64,000 nt of DNA from Callipepla californica brunnescens (Eukaryota > Chordata > Aves > Galliformes > Odontophoridae), in the NCBI GenBank assembly GCA_023055505.1, contig JALIRH010000013.1, positions 9,052,001 through 9,116,000 of the forward strand, given 5' to 3'. The position numbers and the translations under genes were made by a program. The notes below the pieces were generated by a model. It made no database searches. It saw only the letters and a program-made list of their open reading frames with translations, and was not told the DNA's origin. Positions 1 through 13,541 of this stretch are shown here, piece after piece (position 1 is the stretch's first letter; every line of letters begins with the position of its first letter).

Positions 1-800
1 GTGACTGCTAATCCAAACACAGCTTCGTAACTCTTTTTTTTTATAGAGGTTCATATTTGAGTACCAATACAGATTAAGATAACAGTGCTGATCTTCCTCG
101 ATTTAACAGAAATAAAACCTGTTTTTGGTTTTGTCCACTATATTTATCAATATTTCTTATTTGAGACAAGGCTATAAATAGCAGGCTCTAAGCCTAAATT
201 TATACTGTGAGTACAGAAGTGGTTGTTAATACTGACTTCATAGTTGGTAAGATACATAATGCCGTTTGATTTTTTTTCCAGTGAGTTCTACTTGAAATGT
301 CTTGATTAATATTTGTGTCAGAACAGAATTAAGACAGGGATGAAAAAGGATGCTAGGACTAGCTGCAGTATCTATGCAGTTCTATGATCTATAATTAACA
401 CCTATTAATTATATATGTTGTGTGATTCTTCCAAACCCACCAACCCCACCTGAAGCAGGAGCCCATATCCTGAGTGGTCCAGTTTAATCTCTGTAGGAGT
501 CATATATTTATGAAAAGCATGATCGAGCCAATATACCCATGTTTTGTTGAAAGGAACAGTTTTTAATTCTGAGGTCAGAGCACTTCCCAAGAAACAGGAT
601 TGTTATGGCACTACAGACTAGGTGAAGTAACACAGCTGTTGGACGGGTCTGTACTGGCAATGTCAGTTCTCTAAGAAATTCTTAAAATCATGGTGGCACA
701 CTTTGTTCTCTGCATTGTGTGAGAAAACAACAGGGATTTGCATATAAATAAAGGTACTAAAAATGACTGGCTGTGAAGTTATTAGCATGCGCAATACACA
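1..800. other. AT-rich noncoding stretch, no gene seen
   Basis: All six frames are broken by frequent stops. The only listed-size frame (405-590, minus, 61 codons) has no recognisable domain. I see no repeat family, splice-site pair or CpG cluster here. It reads as ordinary intergenic or intronic vertebrate DNA. Confidence 0.7.
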
Positions 801-809
801 AGATAATTG

Positions 810-890
810 CAGAGCTGGACAGAGAGACTAAGCAACTTGCTCAGGACTGAAGAAAGCTGACTTTTGTCCCTCAGCCTTGCCAGTAGACTA
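810..890 (-). repeat. MIR-like SINE fossil
   Basis: The segment around CAGAGAGACTAAGCAACTTG, followed by CTCAGGACTG, resembles the complement of the MIR core and tail. The MIR consensus on that strand has an acagagaggttaagtaactt-type block leading into the 'cttgcccaaggtcacacagc' block. The match is diverged and about 80 bp long, as expected for a very old element; MIR and L2 fossils are known at low density in bird genomes. An alignment against the MIR consensus would settle it. Confidence 0.5.
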
Positions 891-3620
891 ACTATTCTGA
901 TATAGATTTCATGGAATTAAAATCATTTCTCGTTTTTGTCTGAAATGAATTGTCAGAGACTGAAAAAGCTTGGTCAGACTGAGGAGTTAATAAATACATA
1001 GGAGTTTTTTAATAGACAGCAGCTTGATATCTATCTTAATAAGATTAAAATAAGCAATAAAACTGTCAAATACTGTCAACAGTAGCACATGAGATTTCAG
1101 GTAGCAGCAGCAAAATGTAGCAATATTAAAATGTAGTCAAAGCTCTGGCAATGAACAAATGCACATCTGTAACAATTTTAAAGAAATTTGCATTTTTAAG
1201 ATCATTTCCTTTATTATTTAGGCCTGTTTGCAGTAGCAAAGCAGGAGGAGCTGACATTTCAAATAATTGCTGCTGTAACTAACAATGTAAGCATTTATCA
1301 CAATATGCCAATTAAGCTTTGAAGGCTATTCAGCACATTTAATGAAGGTTGAACATAACCACCCCAGAATTCTATTGCAATGTTCTACACATCCTTGGCC
1401 AAAATACTGTTTTGATCTTTAAGATTCTCTTCTTTTTAATGGAAAGCTTTTGATTTTACTGAAGTTGGAGATTTTTGAGGCACAAATTAGGTATCAAATC
1501 ATGCAGATCAGTTCATGCTTGGAGACAAGCACAAACACAATTGGCAGTACTCAAAAGGAGAAACTACCACTGCTTCACTGTGTAATTTAAGTGGCTTGCT
1601 TGTTGGTATGATGGCACGTACATACTGTTTTTTTCTGATGTTGCCTGATTGAGTGCACTGCTTAAGGACATTTGATCTTTTCAATTCATAGTATCTCACA
1701 CAGTATTTATGTTTGCTATGAACAGGATAATTTGTAAAGTGAGTGTTCTGTTGATCGGAATTGTCAGAAGCATTTTTCAATTTGTCATTTTTTTTTCCAT
1801 TTACATGAAAAAATTGAATTTATTAGCCTATAACTTTCTTTTCCTTTAATGGTGGATTTATCATTGTACTTAGCGTTTGCTCAGTTGGTAGAGTAATTCT
1901 TTAAGGCAAGAAAGTGGAAGAGTGAAGTAATTCTATCTATTTTGAACCTGCTGTTACAGAAAGAATGATGGATCAATCTGGTTCTTTATGGCTTTCAGAG
2001 TGATGGGAAGACATTACTGATAACAAAGTAGGAGTTTGACTCTGGGTACATGCCAGAAGTCAGTTGTCACCAATCCAACTGGGAATGGACCTGTCTATAT
2101 GGGTTGGGGGATGAACATGTGGGTAGTGACACACTGCTCTCTTGGATGCTTTTACCTGCAAAACTTGTCATGCCTTCACAGTGGTTGCTCATTTAAACCT
2201 AAGTAATTCCTGACAGATGTGAAATTTCTATTGTTTCAGTTTGTGTTTTGTGAATTGCTCATAAATTCTGTAACACTGTGGCTCCACTGAATATGTGCCA
2301 CGGCCCCGAGTGGCACAGTAATGTATTTTCTTCTATCACTACACTGTTGTGAGATTTTTTACAACATGAATGTTTCTATTATTCTTTGAGTGAGTGGTTT
2401 GAACTTCTGTATAGTCCACCATTATTGACTTAAGCCAGTTAAATAAACAGAATGAAAAGCTTGCTGGAAATAAGGAATTCTATAATAGATTTAAATTGAT
2501 TCTTCATAGGAAAGCATAACTTATAATAGTGCATGACATACAGTCTACTGATGTTAAATAAAAGTGGGTGAAAAGGCATTTTTCTTGAATTCACCTGCTA
2601 ACAAATAGTCCTGTTGAAAGAAATTTAACAGAAGCAACAAAATTTTATCCTGCAGCAGAGTTTTTCTATATATAGAGATATCATTTTTTTTTTAATGAAA
2701 TGACAGAAATGTTTTGAGTCATAAATAATAATCCCAAGGGGACAAAGTAAAGGAGCAGGAGTACTGATGTCTCTAAATGAAGACAGAGATTCTGTAGGTA
2801 CTGAGCACTGGTGAATAAGTGCCCCAGCTTTTGTTGTCTGCTGTTAGCCCAGTAACTGTCTGACACCATCCTGCAAAACAGCTTATCTACATTTGCCCAT
2901 TGATACTGTTTGCAATTCCTTTTTTTACTTTCAGAGAAGGCAAGCAGTGAAATAGAAGTGGGTTGGAAACACAAATGTGTGAGCATCTACAAAATATCCA
3001 TGCCTTTTTAGATATATTCAGGTGACCCAAGTGGTATTTTGAGTCATGTGTTACAAGTCCTCATCTCCTTTTAAGCTGTGCAATATACAACTGAATATTC
3101 TTATATAAGGAGATGAGTACCAGGCAATGTTGGCTTAGCACAGTGCTGAATTAATGCCACCAGTCATCTCACAACTGTTTGCACAACTGTGACTTGATAA
3201 GTACTACTTCTTTCAAGTCTTTTCTCCAGTGTTTTCTTGTCCTTCTGCCTTTCTGTAGCATGCAGGTAATAAGTGAGTGTTGTTATATCATGATATGAAT
3301 TGCATATTTTCTCTTAATTAAGTATATAAAAATCGCCATCAAATTAAATATTTTTTATTATATATATTATATACAGCTTCTGGATTTGGGACTAAACTCA
3401 GCCCTGCTGAAAATAGTCATGATTCTATTTAAATTAATTTAAATAACAGATGGATTTTGCTCTGTTTTGTGTTCTTGATCAAAAGCCTGAATTTGACCTG
3501 GTACTCTATCCAAGCAAGAAAAATCATTGTACTAATGATGCAAACACAAGACACAAATAGGTCTAGTACAGCTCCATGTGGCTATGACTGGGCCATATCC
3601 ACGGTGCTATTTTATGTGTT
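891..3620. other. AT-rich noncoding stretch, no gene seen
   Basis: Contains only short chance frames, for example 1508-1780 and 2681-2986 on the minus strand, neither with a recognisable domain. A tRNA A-box-like string near 1870-1890 lacks a B box and is not called. A 12-bp palindrome ATATCATGATAT lies near 3285. No repeat family could be recognised. Confidence 0.65.
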
Positions 3621-3668
3621 TGTATATATAATATAATATATAGTATAATATATTGTAAACATAATAAA

Positions 3669-3699
<31 letters not shown>

Positions 3700-3740
3700 T
3701 TATGTGTATATATATACATATATATATGCACACATGCTAT
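3621..3740. repeat. Compound TA / TTA / TATG simple repeat
   Basis: A block of TATAA-type units passes into a (TTA)n run at about 3670-3690, then (TA)n with interspersed TG/CA steps to about 3740. This is a compound microsatellite, probably polymorphic and easily melted. It has no coding content. Confidence 0.95.
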
Positions 3741-6700
3741 ATTGTTTTGAATCTGAAAATCTCCTGAATACACCACTACAGGAATTGTGATATTTAAATA
3801 TAGAAATCCAGGGAGTTCTTAAAGAGAGGTTAAATGACAACCAGAAAACAATATACAGCCTCAAGGGGGCTGTGAGAGCAAATTCTGTGCTGGCTCAGCT
3901 CCCTTTCCAATGTTAGAACTTAGACAAATATAAACATTTATAGCCTCATATTACCAGAACCATTATCACCCTAAAGAGACCCATACCTATGTGCTATGAA
4001 TTGAGAGAAACAGGAAAACGCTGCAATTATAATGTATTTGCAGAGAAGATCCTATTTCAAAAATTAGCGCGTCAAATCCTAGGAAATCTTACCTTAAATT
4101 CCACACTGTAGTTTTGTTTATTTAGAATAAATCTTCATGAGCTTGTAAACAAAATATCTCCTTTTTTAACTTGAGTGTTGTTACCAAATGTTTCCATATT
4201 TGAAATAGGATGCATTTGAGAGGTATAACATTGTCGTGTAGCAGACAGGTTAACAGTGCTTCTCTTGTGTTGTGAACTCTGAGTTCAGCCTGTAAGAAAC
4301 CTTCAGAAGTTCAGATCCCTCAAATCACTTGCAAAGAACGATACACTTAGTAGAGTGCATTTCCAAAACAAGACCAACAACATATTCAATCCTTGCTAGG
4401 CTATAGTAATTCTTGCTAAGCAATGTTGTTACATGAGCACCCATTTGAGCTTTTTAAAAAATGCTAACTCTGCACCTGAAAAGTGATTTTTTTTCTTTTG
4501 CCCTGGGGAATCTTTACATCTACAAGGTAAATTTGCATTTAGGGATCTTCATAAAGCCCTTTAAATTGGTATCATGTCTGATCTGATCCAAACTACTTTG
4601 TAGAGAGGCAAGTTAGTAACAGTGGAGATCAGTCATATAACTGTCCTATCTATAACAACTTCAGCCCTTTCAGAAAAGAATCAGTCTCAGATTTTGACTC
4701 GTAAATGACAAAGTTATTTCATTTCTCTCTGTGGAAACAACTTAGGAATTCTGTCCTTTAAAAAAGTTGAAGCATAGGTTCCAAATGTCTCAGTGTGACC
4801 ATAAAAACATAACAAGAAATGGATCTGGAAAAAATATGCTTGCACAGCTGCAGTAGAAGAAAAGGTTCTGTTGTAGTGGGTTCTTCATATGGCCTGTGCT
4901 CCATCCTGTAATTCTTGTTTCTCTCATCCTGAGGAACAAAAGAGCTGCTCCTCACTCATGTGGCCTTGTGAGTTGCACAAGATCTTGGTTTTCATACTCT
5001 TCTTTCACAGCACTATATTAAAAGTGGGTGTTTATTTTTTGCCTGTCATTAAATATGCAGGACAGTTAAAAGTGATGCAGTTATGCCTTACAACTTTGTT
5101 CTATTGCCCTGCAATTGAGAAAATATTTGGATACTTTTCCTGTAGTCTGTTACGTTCATTCATCTTGGAGCAAAATTTTTCCCCTTCCTCTTTGGTGATC
5201 AGCCTAAATTCCAAGCCTGTGGGACTGAAAAGTTAGGGGGGGAAAGGATGTGCATAAAGTGTAGGGCTGGAAATTGAAATCCCTATTGCAATTCATGTTA
5301 TGCTAATGAGGCATGTAGGAACATTGAGAGCAGGGTAATGCAATGATATTTCCAAGAAGCCTACGTAATTTACTACAGGGAGCCTGTACGTAATGCATCA
5401 TATTTCCGCAAGAAACTTAATAAAAAGAAGTTTAATACATAAATACTACCAAGAAGCATGAAAGATAATGCAGCATTTGATCAGACTAATATATAAACAC
5501 TATTGTGAAACCTCATTTCAGGCAAATTACTGGAGAATCAAAATATACATATTGCTTATTGTTACTGCTGAAACAATAGCTTAATAACTAATGGTATCAG
5601 AAGACGCACAATAAACATTTCCCGTTATTTATGTTCTCCAGTTTCCCCTAGTGGCAACATAACTTAATATTTGATAGAACAACATAGGCATGAAAGATAT
5701 TTTCCTTGCAAAGTAAACCTAGCACTCAGCTGCAGTACAGTAAGAAGTGTTTCCAGGGTGTTTTACCATCAGCTTTATTGGTTCTTCCATTTGTTAAACT
5801 ATTTGGTTTCTTTGAATAAAATACGTATTGTGCTATAACATTTTTTGACTTCTGTCCCGTTAAGGATCAAAAGTCCACTGATTGGATTTATTTATCCATT
5901 CAAGCCAACGTTTCTTGCAGTTATTTGCATCATAGGAGAGTTTAAGATCTCAGAAAATCTGAGATGTCCACTTGGAACTAAGATGCCGTTTTCTCTTATA
6001 GATGTACCTTACCTGAAGAAGTGTCTTTCAGAACCAGGTCAGAAAAAGAGTAGGAAAAGACTAGAGGAATATTATAGCTGTATGAATTAAGAGTTGTGGA
6101 CTTGCTAGTTAGGATCTATGTTTGCCTTCTGCTTTCTGCATGGAGGTAGTGAACTTGAATGTGAAAAAATATTTACCATTATTCATCATCCTTACTATTT
6201 CAATCAGAGGGATTACGTTTTTTTATAGTACTGTGTGCATAGAACTTTATTTGTTTGGTTTTAGATTAGTAAGTAAAACTTGATTTAGGAAATAACCATC
6301 TTTCCAGCCGAAACACTTCAATCTTCAGTATACTTTACAGTGGGTAACATGAAGTAAAGTTAAAATTTATTCTAAGTTGAGTCATCTATGATGATGTGAA
6401 GAAAATATGATTGTCCTGAAATTGATCCCTAATTTGAGTGGGTTAAGTAAAAATGATTCTATGAAGGTCATTTTCATAAAATAAGTACCCACTGCAAGAT
6501 TAAGTTGTTCTATATAAAACAGGAAATAGAACTGGGTTAGGTGAAATGCTAATGGTATCTACAAACTAATCTGCCATTTTGTGGTCCTCATCGGTTACAT
6601 AACAAGAGCATGTTTTTAATTTTTTAAGTAGCATAGTGCTTACATCTTATAAACTCAATTTGGATTCTGCACTACTTAAGTATGTAAGTAAATGAACATA

Positions 6701-7230
6701 ATTAACATTTCATGTGACATATATGTCACCTTCTAGATTACCTTACATTCAACAAAAAAGCCATTTTCATGAAAATGATTACCTTTAATTAAACAGCCTG
6801 AGAGTCTGGGCAAATCTGCTCTGACTTCTTTACTCAATAAATGATAAAATGTATTTCCACTCAATTATTCCTGCTGATGGCTATTTATACACAGGAAGAC
6901 AGAAGATAATATTAATTAACTTTTCTTCACATTATCCATTGTGACTAGACATTTAACAGAAAATAAAGTAAAATAATCTCACAGAGAAAACACTTTCTGT
7001 TAAGTATTACTTGTCATCAAGAGCAAGTTATGTAGTTTGATTCTGTTTCTGTAATTAGCTCTCACTAGACAGATTTTTGCTTTGTACGTATAAGTGTAGG
7101 AATGACCACTTTCGAGCTCAGCAACATGAAGTGAGATGTCTCATCATAAGGTTTTCTCACTCAAAGGTCACTTCATGCACATTTCTTCAACCAATGGAGC
7201 TATGCATGCCACTAACTTCATTTTCACATT
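3741..7230. other. AT-rich noncoding stretch, no gene seen
   Basis: Open frames here (for example 4889-5236 and 5845-6090, plus strand) are short and low in coding character, with no recognisable domain. A perfect 16-bp palindrome GTGACATATATGTCAC sits at 6714-6729. No transposon family was recognised. Confidence 0.65.
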
Positions 7231-7291
7231 CCTTGCACTGAAGCCCTACTTCAGTGTAGGGCTGTTGGAGCACTGTGTTGTGTGCTCCAAC
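7231..7291 (+). other. Cluster of compact hairpins
   Basis: Two stem-loops lie side by side. The first pairs 7231-7243 with 7249-7261 (13 pairs, two of them G-U, loop CCCTA). The second pairs 7264-7273 (GTTGGAGCAC) with 7282-7291 (GTGCTCCAAC), a perfect 10-bp stem with an 8-nt loop. An alternative 6-bp stem CCCTAC/GTAGGG overlaps the first. The stems are too short for a normal pre-miRNA. Whether the region is transcribed is unknown. Confidence 0.5.
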
Positions 7292-7540
7292 TTGTGCTCC
7301 ACCTGCAGTTGGTCAGTTCAAACCAATAACAGTGGACCCGCTGCTGCTGTCACATCCTTATCTCTGCTATCGCATTCCTGTTCTCTGGAAGGGTTTTTCT
7401 CCAGTTGCTGTTAGCTACCATAATTCTTCTCTGTCACTCAGCCCCACTTGACTGTATCTTCCCATACAAGAAGTCTTGGATGCCGAGAGAGAAGGAACTC
7501 AGTAGATTGGTCACTAGTCTAGTCTTGCATATTGTTCTAA

Positions 7541-7605
7541 AGCCTATTGAGGTTAATGGAAAAACTTCTGACTTGCTGAGATTGAGTCAGGTCTGTGCAC
7601 CTCTG
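7541..7605. repeat. Possible ancient amniote interspersed repeat
   Basis: The string CCTATTGAGGTTAATGGAAA, followed by a TTGAGTCAGGTC-like segment, resembles the 'cccattgaagtcaatgg ... ggatcaggcc' pattern common in old interspersed repeats of turtles, crocodilians and birds. I cannot name the family with confidence. Similar strings occur near 8771-8805 and 59805-59835. Confidence 0.3.
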
Positions 7606-9944
7606 TTGATTCTGACTATGGTGACTTAAGTACTCAACTGGTAGTTCCAAAACTGTACTGAAACTGACCTTCTCATTTCTTTATATTTTATAGCTATATA
7701 AGGCTTTGCACTGAGACAAGAGTCTAACAGGCTGAAATATGCCCAGGCCCTAACATTTGTCTTATGATTATATTTTCCCAAGAATCTGCCCAGCAGTTAA
7801 AGGTCAGACCTGAACTGAGGATCATGCAGAAGAAGAGCAGCAGCATCATGCTGATGCTTCACTTAGTGGAATTATAATTTCTGTCAACAGCAGGGGCTTC
7901 TCCTCTCACAGGACTAATACCTCTTCGCTTTAGTAGGCTGGCTATACCACATTGTTATAAGTGAAATAACTCAGCAGGCTCAGGTGAACAGAATTTTGTT
8001 CATTTTCTATGTTTATCAATACTTTTGGGCATCTTAGGTATTAGGCATTAGTGTTACTAATTAGTAAATTAGTCCCATATTTTCAGTCTTGCTTCAGCAT
8101 TCCCTTTATCAATAGTTGGCTTTCTTTCTCCTTCCTAAGAATTTTAACCTAATCTTATATATGTTCCTTCTTTGTCTTTCTGTGTTTCCCCTCCACATGC
8201 TAATCAGTTTGCCAGGCCATTCCCAGTCTCCCCAGGGCCAACATGCTTTTAGCTGTGCTCCATAACCTCTGCCCTGTGTCTTTCTCAGTATTTCTTAGAT
8301 GTCTAGCTTTGACTCTGTGTTGTGCAATCTTCAAGAAACTTGTTTGACTATGGAGAAAAAGGCACGCAATGAGACATCAATAAAGGGACAAAGATCAGGT
8401 GCCTTGAGGAGGTAGAACATCAATAAAAGAGAAGGAATGAACGGCTCTGAGGAAGATAAAGCAGCATGATTCGCAGCTCTGGAGAATGCTAAGCAGGCAT
8501 GAAATGTTTGTAAGGTAAATAATGGTCTAAGATTAAAAAAAAAAGAAAATAAGAACAGGTGATGCATAGTACGAAACAGAATTTAAATCATTAGCTGTAA
8601 AACCATTTTCTTGAGCCATAGGACACTAAACAGAATGTAATTAAAAATGTATGTTTGATCTTCTCATATTACTACCTTCATAATGTTTTGCCATTTATTC
8701 TGTTGAAATTGAGACCAGAAGAGCTGGGCTGAGCAAAATTTAAGTAGTAAATGTTATGCTGAGGTTGTTAAAAACCCTTCCATTTACTTCGGTGGAACTT
8801 TCACATTGCCTGTTTTTGGAGCTGAAAGCAATTTTTAACTTGACATCTGCTATTTTATCTTCCTTATCACTGTACTCTTGCATAGCATTGTAGCTGGTAA
8901 ATGCAAGAACTGGAGCTGTGCATAATGTCTCTGCTATGGGGGATCCTTGATCCCTTTTGTAGAAAGGCCAAAAACACAGGATAAAATCTTGTCCATTGTG
9001 TATCTTTGCCTTGGGCTTCATCGGGAGCAAATTAAGGTAGCTTATCTTAATGCTGCTGGACTAATAGCAGTTGAATAACTTTTGCCAGAAGCATATGGTG
9101 ATAGTTAAAAAGCAAGTACATAGGGTACTATTCTTTTCCCTCCCTCCCAGCCTTGCAAATTACTTGTTCTACAATGGGCGTTAGTAATCCGGCCAAAGAT
9201 CTTTATGTATGTCATTGTTATATGGCAACTCTAAATCAGTGGACCATTATCTCTATCTTTCCTAAGGGGTAATCCTCATTTGAGTTGTCACAGCAGTGAT
9301 CTGATGTCTTAGGTACCAGTTGTAGGAATTGCATTGTTTATACAGTAAATTCTTTACAAATATCAGTAGGGATTTAGCTTTAGGGCTTAGCTAACATGTC
9401 AAGGGTGAGAAAAAAATAAGTATTGTACTAATGCTTGTTCTACAAAGCAAGTAATTTAGTGACTGCTAAGAACACTACTCGTTGCTGCTCACTGTGCTTT
9501 CAGCAAGCATTTCAAAATGAATCTGTAGTCCTATTTAACATACTCAATTCTGCTCAGAGAACTTGACCTTATGGAAATAAGGTCTTTAATACCTTAACAG
9601 CTACAAAAAGTCTTGATTATCAGATTGTCAAATCTCATATTTTGGTGAAGTGGACCTGAGTGCTGTGAGAAAGATAATCTATAGAGGCAGCATAGAAAGC
9701 ACAGAATGTCTTGTTTGTAAAGCCTTTAGAAGAGAAATATTACCGCTCTTTCTGTATGTAGAAGGCAGTGTATCTGGTGCTGAAGACACGGAAGGAAAAG
9801 GTGATGATAGGTCTTCATGAATTTAAAGAGAGCTTAAGTACAAGCAACAATGAAACTCTTGAAACTGAATATATGAAACTTCAGATTGCAGTCCTAGCTC
9901 CTACTTTTACGACATAGCTACCTTATTTGTTTGTTTTCTTGCAG
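7606..9944. other. AT-rich noncoding stretch, no gene seen
   Basis: Short frames such as 8331-8567 and 8740-9030 on the minus strand show no recognisable domain. The segment near 8771-8805 (catttacttcggtggaactt) again resembles the old 'attgacttcaatgg' amniote repeat motif. Nothing else could be supported. Confidence 0.6.
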
Positions 9945-10036
9945 ACTGACCGTAAACAACAGGCCCTGTCTCTCTTGAGAGTTTCAGGGGACAGAGGCTG
10001 GAAAGCAGCAAATTTCCACCCCCACACTCACATGTT
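9945..10036 (+). other. Candidate internal exon, 92 nt, unproven
   Basis: A pyrimidine-rich tract ending TTGTTTTCTTGCAG (to 9944) is a strong vertebrate acceptor, and GTGAGT at 10037-10042 is a consensus donor. The enclosed 92 nt are visibly more GC-rich than the flanks and are open in one frame only, giving about 30 residues with the segment QQALSLLRVSGDRGWKAANF. I do not recognise the peptide. It could be an exon of a lncRNA, a cassette exon of a large gene, or chance. RNA evidence is needed. Confidence 0.25.
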
Positions 10037-10042
10037 GTGAGT

Positions 10043-13000
10043 TGCTTCTGAATGAAAATCGGTCCGTCTCTGAGAGCAGTAGTAGTACAACATGGCTTGG
10101 CAGAGAATAATTCTGTTAGATCTAATACTGTTTTTGTAACTGTGACCGAGTATCTGTTTCTCAGTTTCTGTTACATTTGCTCAAGGTACATTACCCGTAT
10201 AATTAAGCATGATTAAATGATAATTGCAGTCTTTTTTGCAAAGTAATTCCATGGTTGTTTATGCTTTGCAGAAAGTAGATGGCATTTATGTTGCATGCAT
10301 CAGGGAAAAGATCTAAATGTTAAAGAAGGTGCTAAGGAATAATTGCCATAAATTTTAAAAGGAATTGCTTAGCTACGTTTGCCTGGGATTGAATAAGTTG
10401 CTGCGCAAATTTCTGTCAAGATACGATTTTATTTTCAAAAGGACTTTATTTCTGTATTAGTCCTGAAAAAAATCATGGTAAGTGAAAACATCTGTATTCT
10501 CTCATATGAATTAATATGTATTAAAATGAGCTACCACATTCTTTTATTTACAAAAATACTCTTTTGTTAGCATTGCAAAACCCTTTTTGCACCTAATTCT
10601 GGAAGTCACACAAAGCATACATAGAAGCTCTTATGCTTTGATGTCTCTTCTTTTGAACAAATACTGGAGATAATGCTACACGTGAAGGGTCAGAGGTTCT
10701 GTACTCTTTCACTCCAGATGTTAGAAAATATAGTTATAGATATCACTGCAGCTGCATTAAGTTTTTAGTTATGATCGAGAGTGCATCTGTGAAGCAGATC
10801 TGATAGTCCCCACTCACTGCACTTTGTTTCATGTCCTGTATTCCAGCAGCCTTGGATCATGTAATATGCATCCATTTCAAATGAAGTTAAACTGAGTGCG
10901 TCAGGTGTGTGCCCAATGTTTTCCAATGAGGAGATCCAGCACAGGCATAGACTGAACTGAAAAATCTTTCATTCTGTTCTTTTTTACATTACTTTTGTGT
11001 TGTGATGGGCCCTTTCACCTCTTATGCTGTTGTTTAGTAACATGACTTTTTTTTGGTAAGACTTTATCTCCTAGAAGATATGTAAAATAAGTTACAGAAA
11101 TCAAGACAAATAAGACAGGCGTGTCCTGAGCAGTTGCCATTAAATAGAGAAAGTATCTGGAAGTGAGATATGCTGTGTGCTCCCACAATTTGGAAATAGC
11201 ACCACTCAGGCGCACAATTGAACAAATTAACTCGTAGTACATTAATTATGATAATGAAAAATTAATAATAACTTATTTGCCTAAAAACAAATTCAAGTGA
11301 GTGGGAATTTCTCAAGGCTGGCTAATGGCCCCAGTCCAGCACGCCTTGCAAGTCTGCTGGAAGTACCAAGCAGAACTGATCAGTGACTGGAGGCAAGAAC
11401 AAATTCTTCGCTTTTATTTTTTTCCCGTTTTCAAAGATGATGGAAAAAAACAGCATTCTCTTGATAACTAATTAAAGATTGTCAATCTTACAGAGTGTTT
11501 ATGTAAACTTTTGTTCATTTGTGGATTTGTGTGACGTCTACAGATTCTTCAGATATTCTTCCTTCTTAGATGAAAAATTACATTATTGGACAGTGTGCTT
11601 CTATCAACCCAGAATATCTAAAATATTGAATCTCCATCAAACTTCCAGTCTACACCTTTAGATAAGAGTAACAATCTTTTAATCAAGAGATATTTCTGTG
11701 CTGTTTTTGACTACCATGATAGGAGAGTGTATCTGCAAGTGACAGAGTCTCAGCCAGAACAGAAGGCATGATAAATCTGGGATGCCCTTGTTGGTTTTCA
11801 TCTCCATTTGTCTGTTTATCGTTGTAAATTATAGTCCTGCAGAGACTAGTTTGGATCTAAGGCTTAACCTACGTTCCCTTAACATCTGCTCTTACGGGGG
11901 AAAAACATATGAATTTGTACATTCTGATTCATTTTCAAAAAGATGCACTCCCTATGACAAACATTTCTGCTAGTTCTCTGAAATGTACTCCAAACATCCG
12001 AGGATAAAAATGAATAATATAAACCAAGCTGAGATCAAAATAACAGTATAAATTGGGTCAGGGATTTTCACAGGAATTTTTTGTCAGGTGTTTTCCCCAA
12101 AGCCCATGAAGATAAACAAACACAAAGGTAACCCAAAGCACAAACCAGAAACAAAGATTTTTTGGAAGTAAAATTCAAGTAGAAGGAACTGAATTGAAGA
12201 ATACAGAACTATCATGTGACAATTTAAAATCGTATAACATGTAATGGCAAGGTTCAAATTCTAACAGAGAAACCAGCTCTTTAGGAAAAGAGATGCTATT
12301 AAGAAATGGTGGAAAGAAATCAGCCTGAAGGCAGCAGAAAATGGCCCTTTACTGAAGTCAGTATGAAAATAATGCTGCTATACTTCATGTAAGTAAAGGC
12401 AAGACTAGACATATTTATGGAGGCACAGATTTGTCAAAGAAAATTAAAAGCATTATCACAGCTTATCATCCAGGGACAACTTAAATCTTTGTGCTGCAGA
12501 GGATCATAGCAATAATCTAGTTGTGGAAAATCTAGCCTAGAAATTAAAGAGGCACTAATAATAAATGTAGAAGCTGGATGTTCTGTATTGTTGTCTGGTT
12601 GTCTGTTTTATCTTTATCATCATAACATTGAAGCAAATAGTAAATATTTGTAAATTGATGCTTTTTTTTTTCTTTTTTTTCTTGTAACCTTTGCCCGAAG
12701 TCACCTTAAACAGTGGATATCACCTTACATCACAGGAAAGAGGCTTTCTTTCTGTTTTAACTAGTAATGTGATTTCTATTTTTAATAAGTGCAATTTCTT
12801 TCACAACTGCTGCCTTTATGTTTGGGTTCCTGTTAGCTGGGAAGCATTTTATTCTCATATCACAGCTGGGGATAGAGACTTTTCAAAGTTACTTTCTTCC
12901 TTTTGAATTTAAAAGAGAAATTATAGCTCCTTCCAAAATGGGGAGTGGAAACCAGACTGAAAAGGGGTTACATTACTGTTTCTGAAAAGATCACTTTATT

Positions 13001-13474
13001 AAGAACCTCCAGATGGAGCACAGCATCATGAATTCATGTTGATGTGCTGTAAGTGCTATACACTTGCGCACATGTAGATAATGTAGTTGCAGTACCCATG
13101 ACATCTGTTAATGCATGTACTTCTAAGCACTTCTAAGGCAAGGGGACAGAAAGTGCAAAATGGAACAGGAAAGTATTCTGGGTAGCACTAAGAAAATTTC
13201 TGTATAAATCCAATGGAGAGGAAGAAAAGAGAACAGCCTGAAGATTTCAGCATGTTTTACTGTGAAGTATTCCTTCATAACATACTTTCCTTACCCACTG
13301 GATCCTCCAGACAGGAAAACGAACATATTTAGTGATAGAGTCTATTCCTGAGGACGTGTATCAGTACAATTCCTACCATGCGCTTCTTCTTTGGACTTGA
13401 ATATTTTCTGGAATTATCTAGGATCTTACAACAGGAAGTCTTAAGCAGATTGGTCTGAGTTCAATGTTGATTAT
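10043..13474. other. AT-rich noncoding stretch, no gene seen
   Basis: No frame above 75 codons and no repeat family that I could recognise. A TTTTTC-rich tract lies at 12662-12680. The sequence is otherwise ordinary unique AT-rich DNA. Confidence 0.65.
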
Positions 13475-13541
13475 TTTGTGTGGAATATGTGGCTACTTGA
13501 CTTCCCCAGATCACTTCCAACCAGAATTATTGTATGATTCT
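13475..13541 (+). repeat. CR1 retrotransposon 3' tail, degraded
   Basis: The run ending CAGATCACTTCCAACCAGAA followed by ATGATTCT matches the layout of the CR1 3' end (ggatgacctccagaggtcccttccaacc ... attctatgattct). CR1 is the dominant avian LINE, and most copies keep only this 3' end. It is clearly diverged, so exact borders are uncertain. Confidence 0.5.

Noticed and set aside
1868..1930. tRNA-like A box (TTGCTCAGTTGGTAGAG)
   Set aside because: No B box (GGTTCGA-type) follows at the right distance and no cloverleaf forms.
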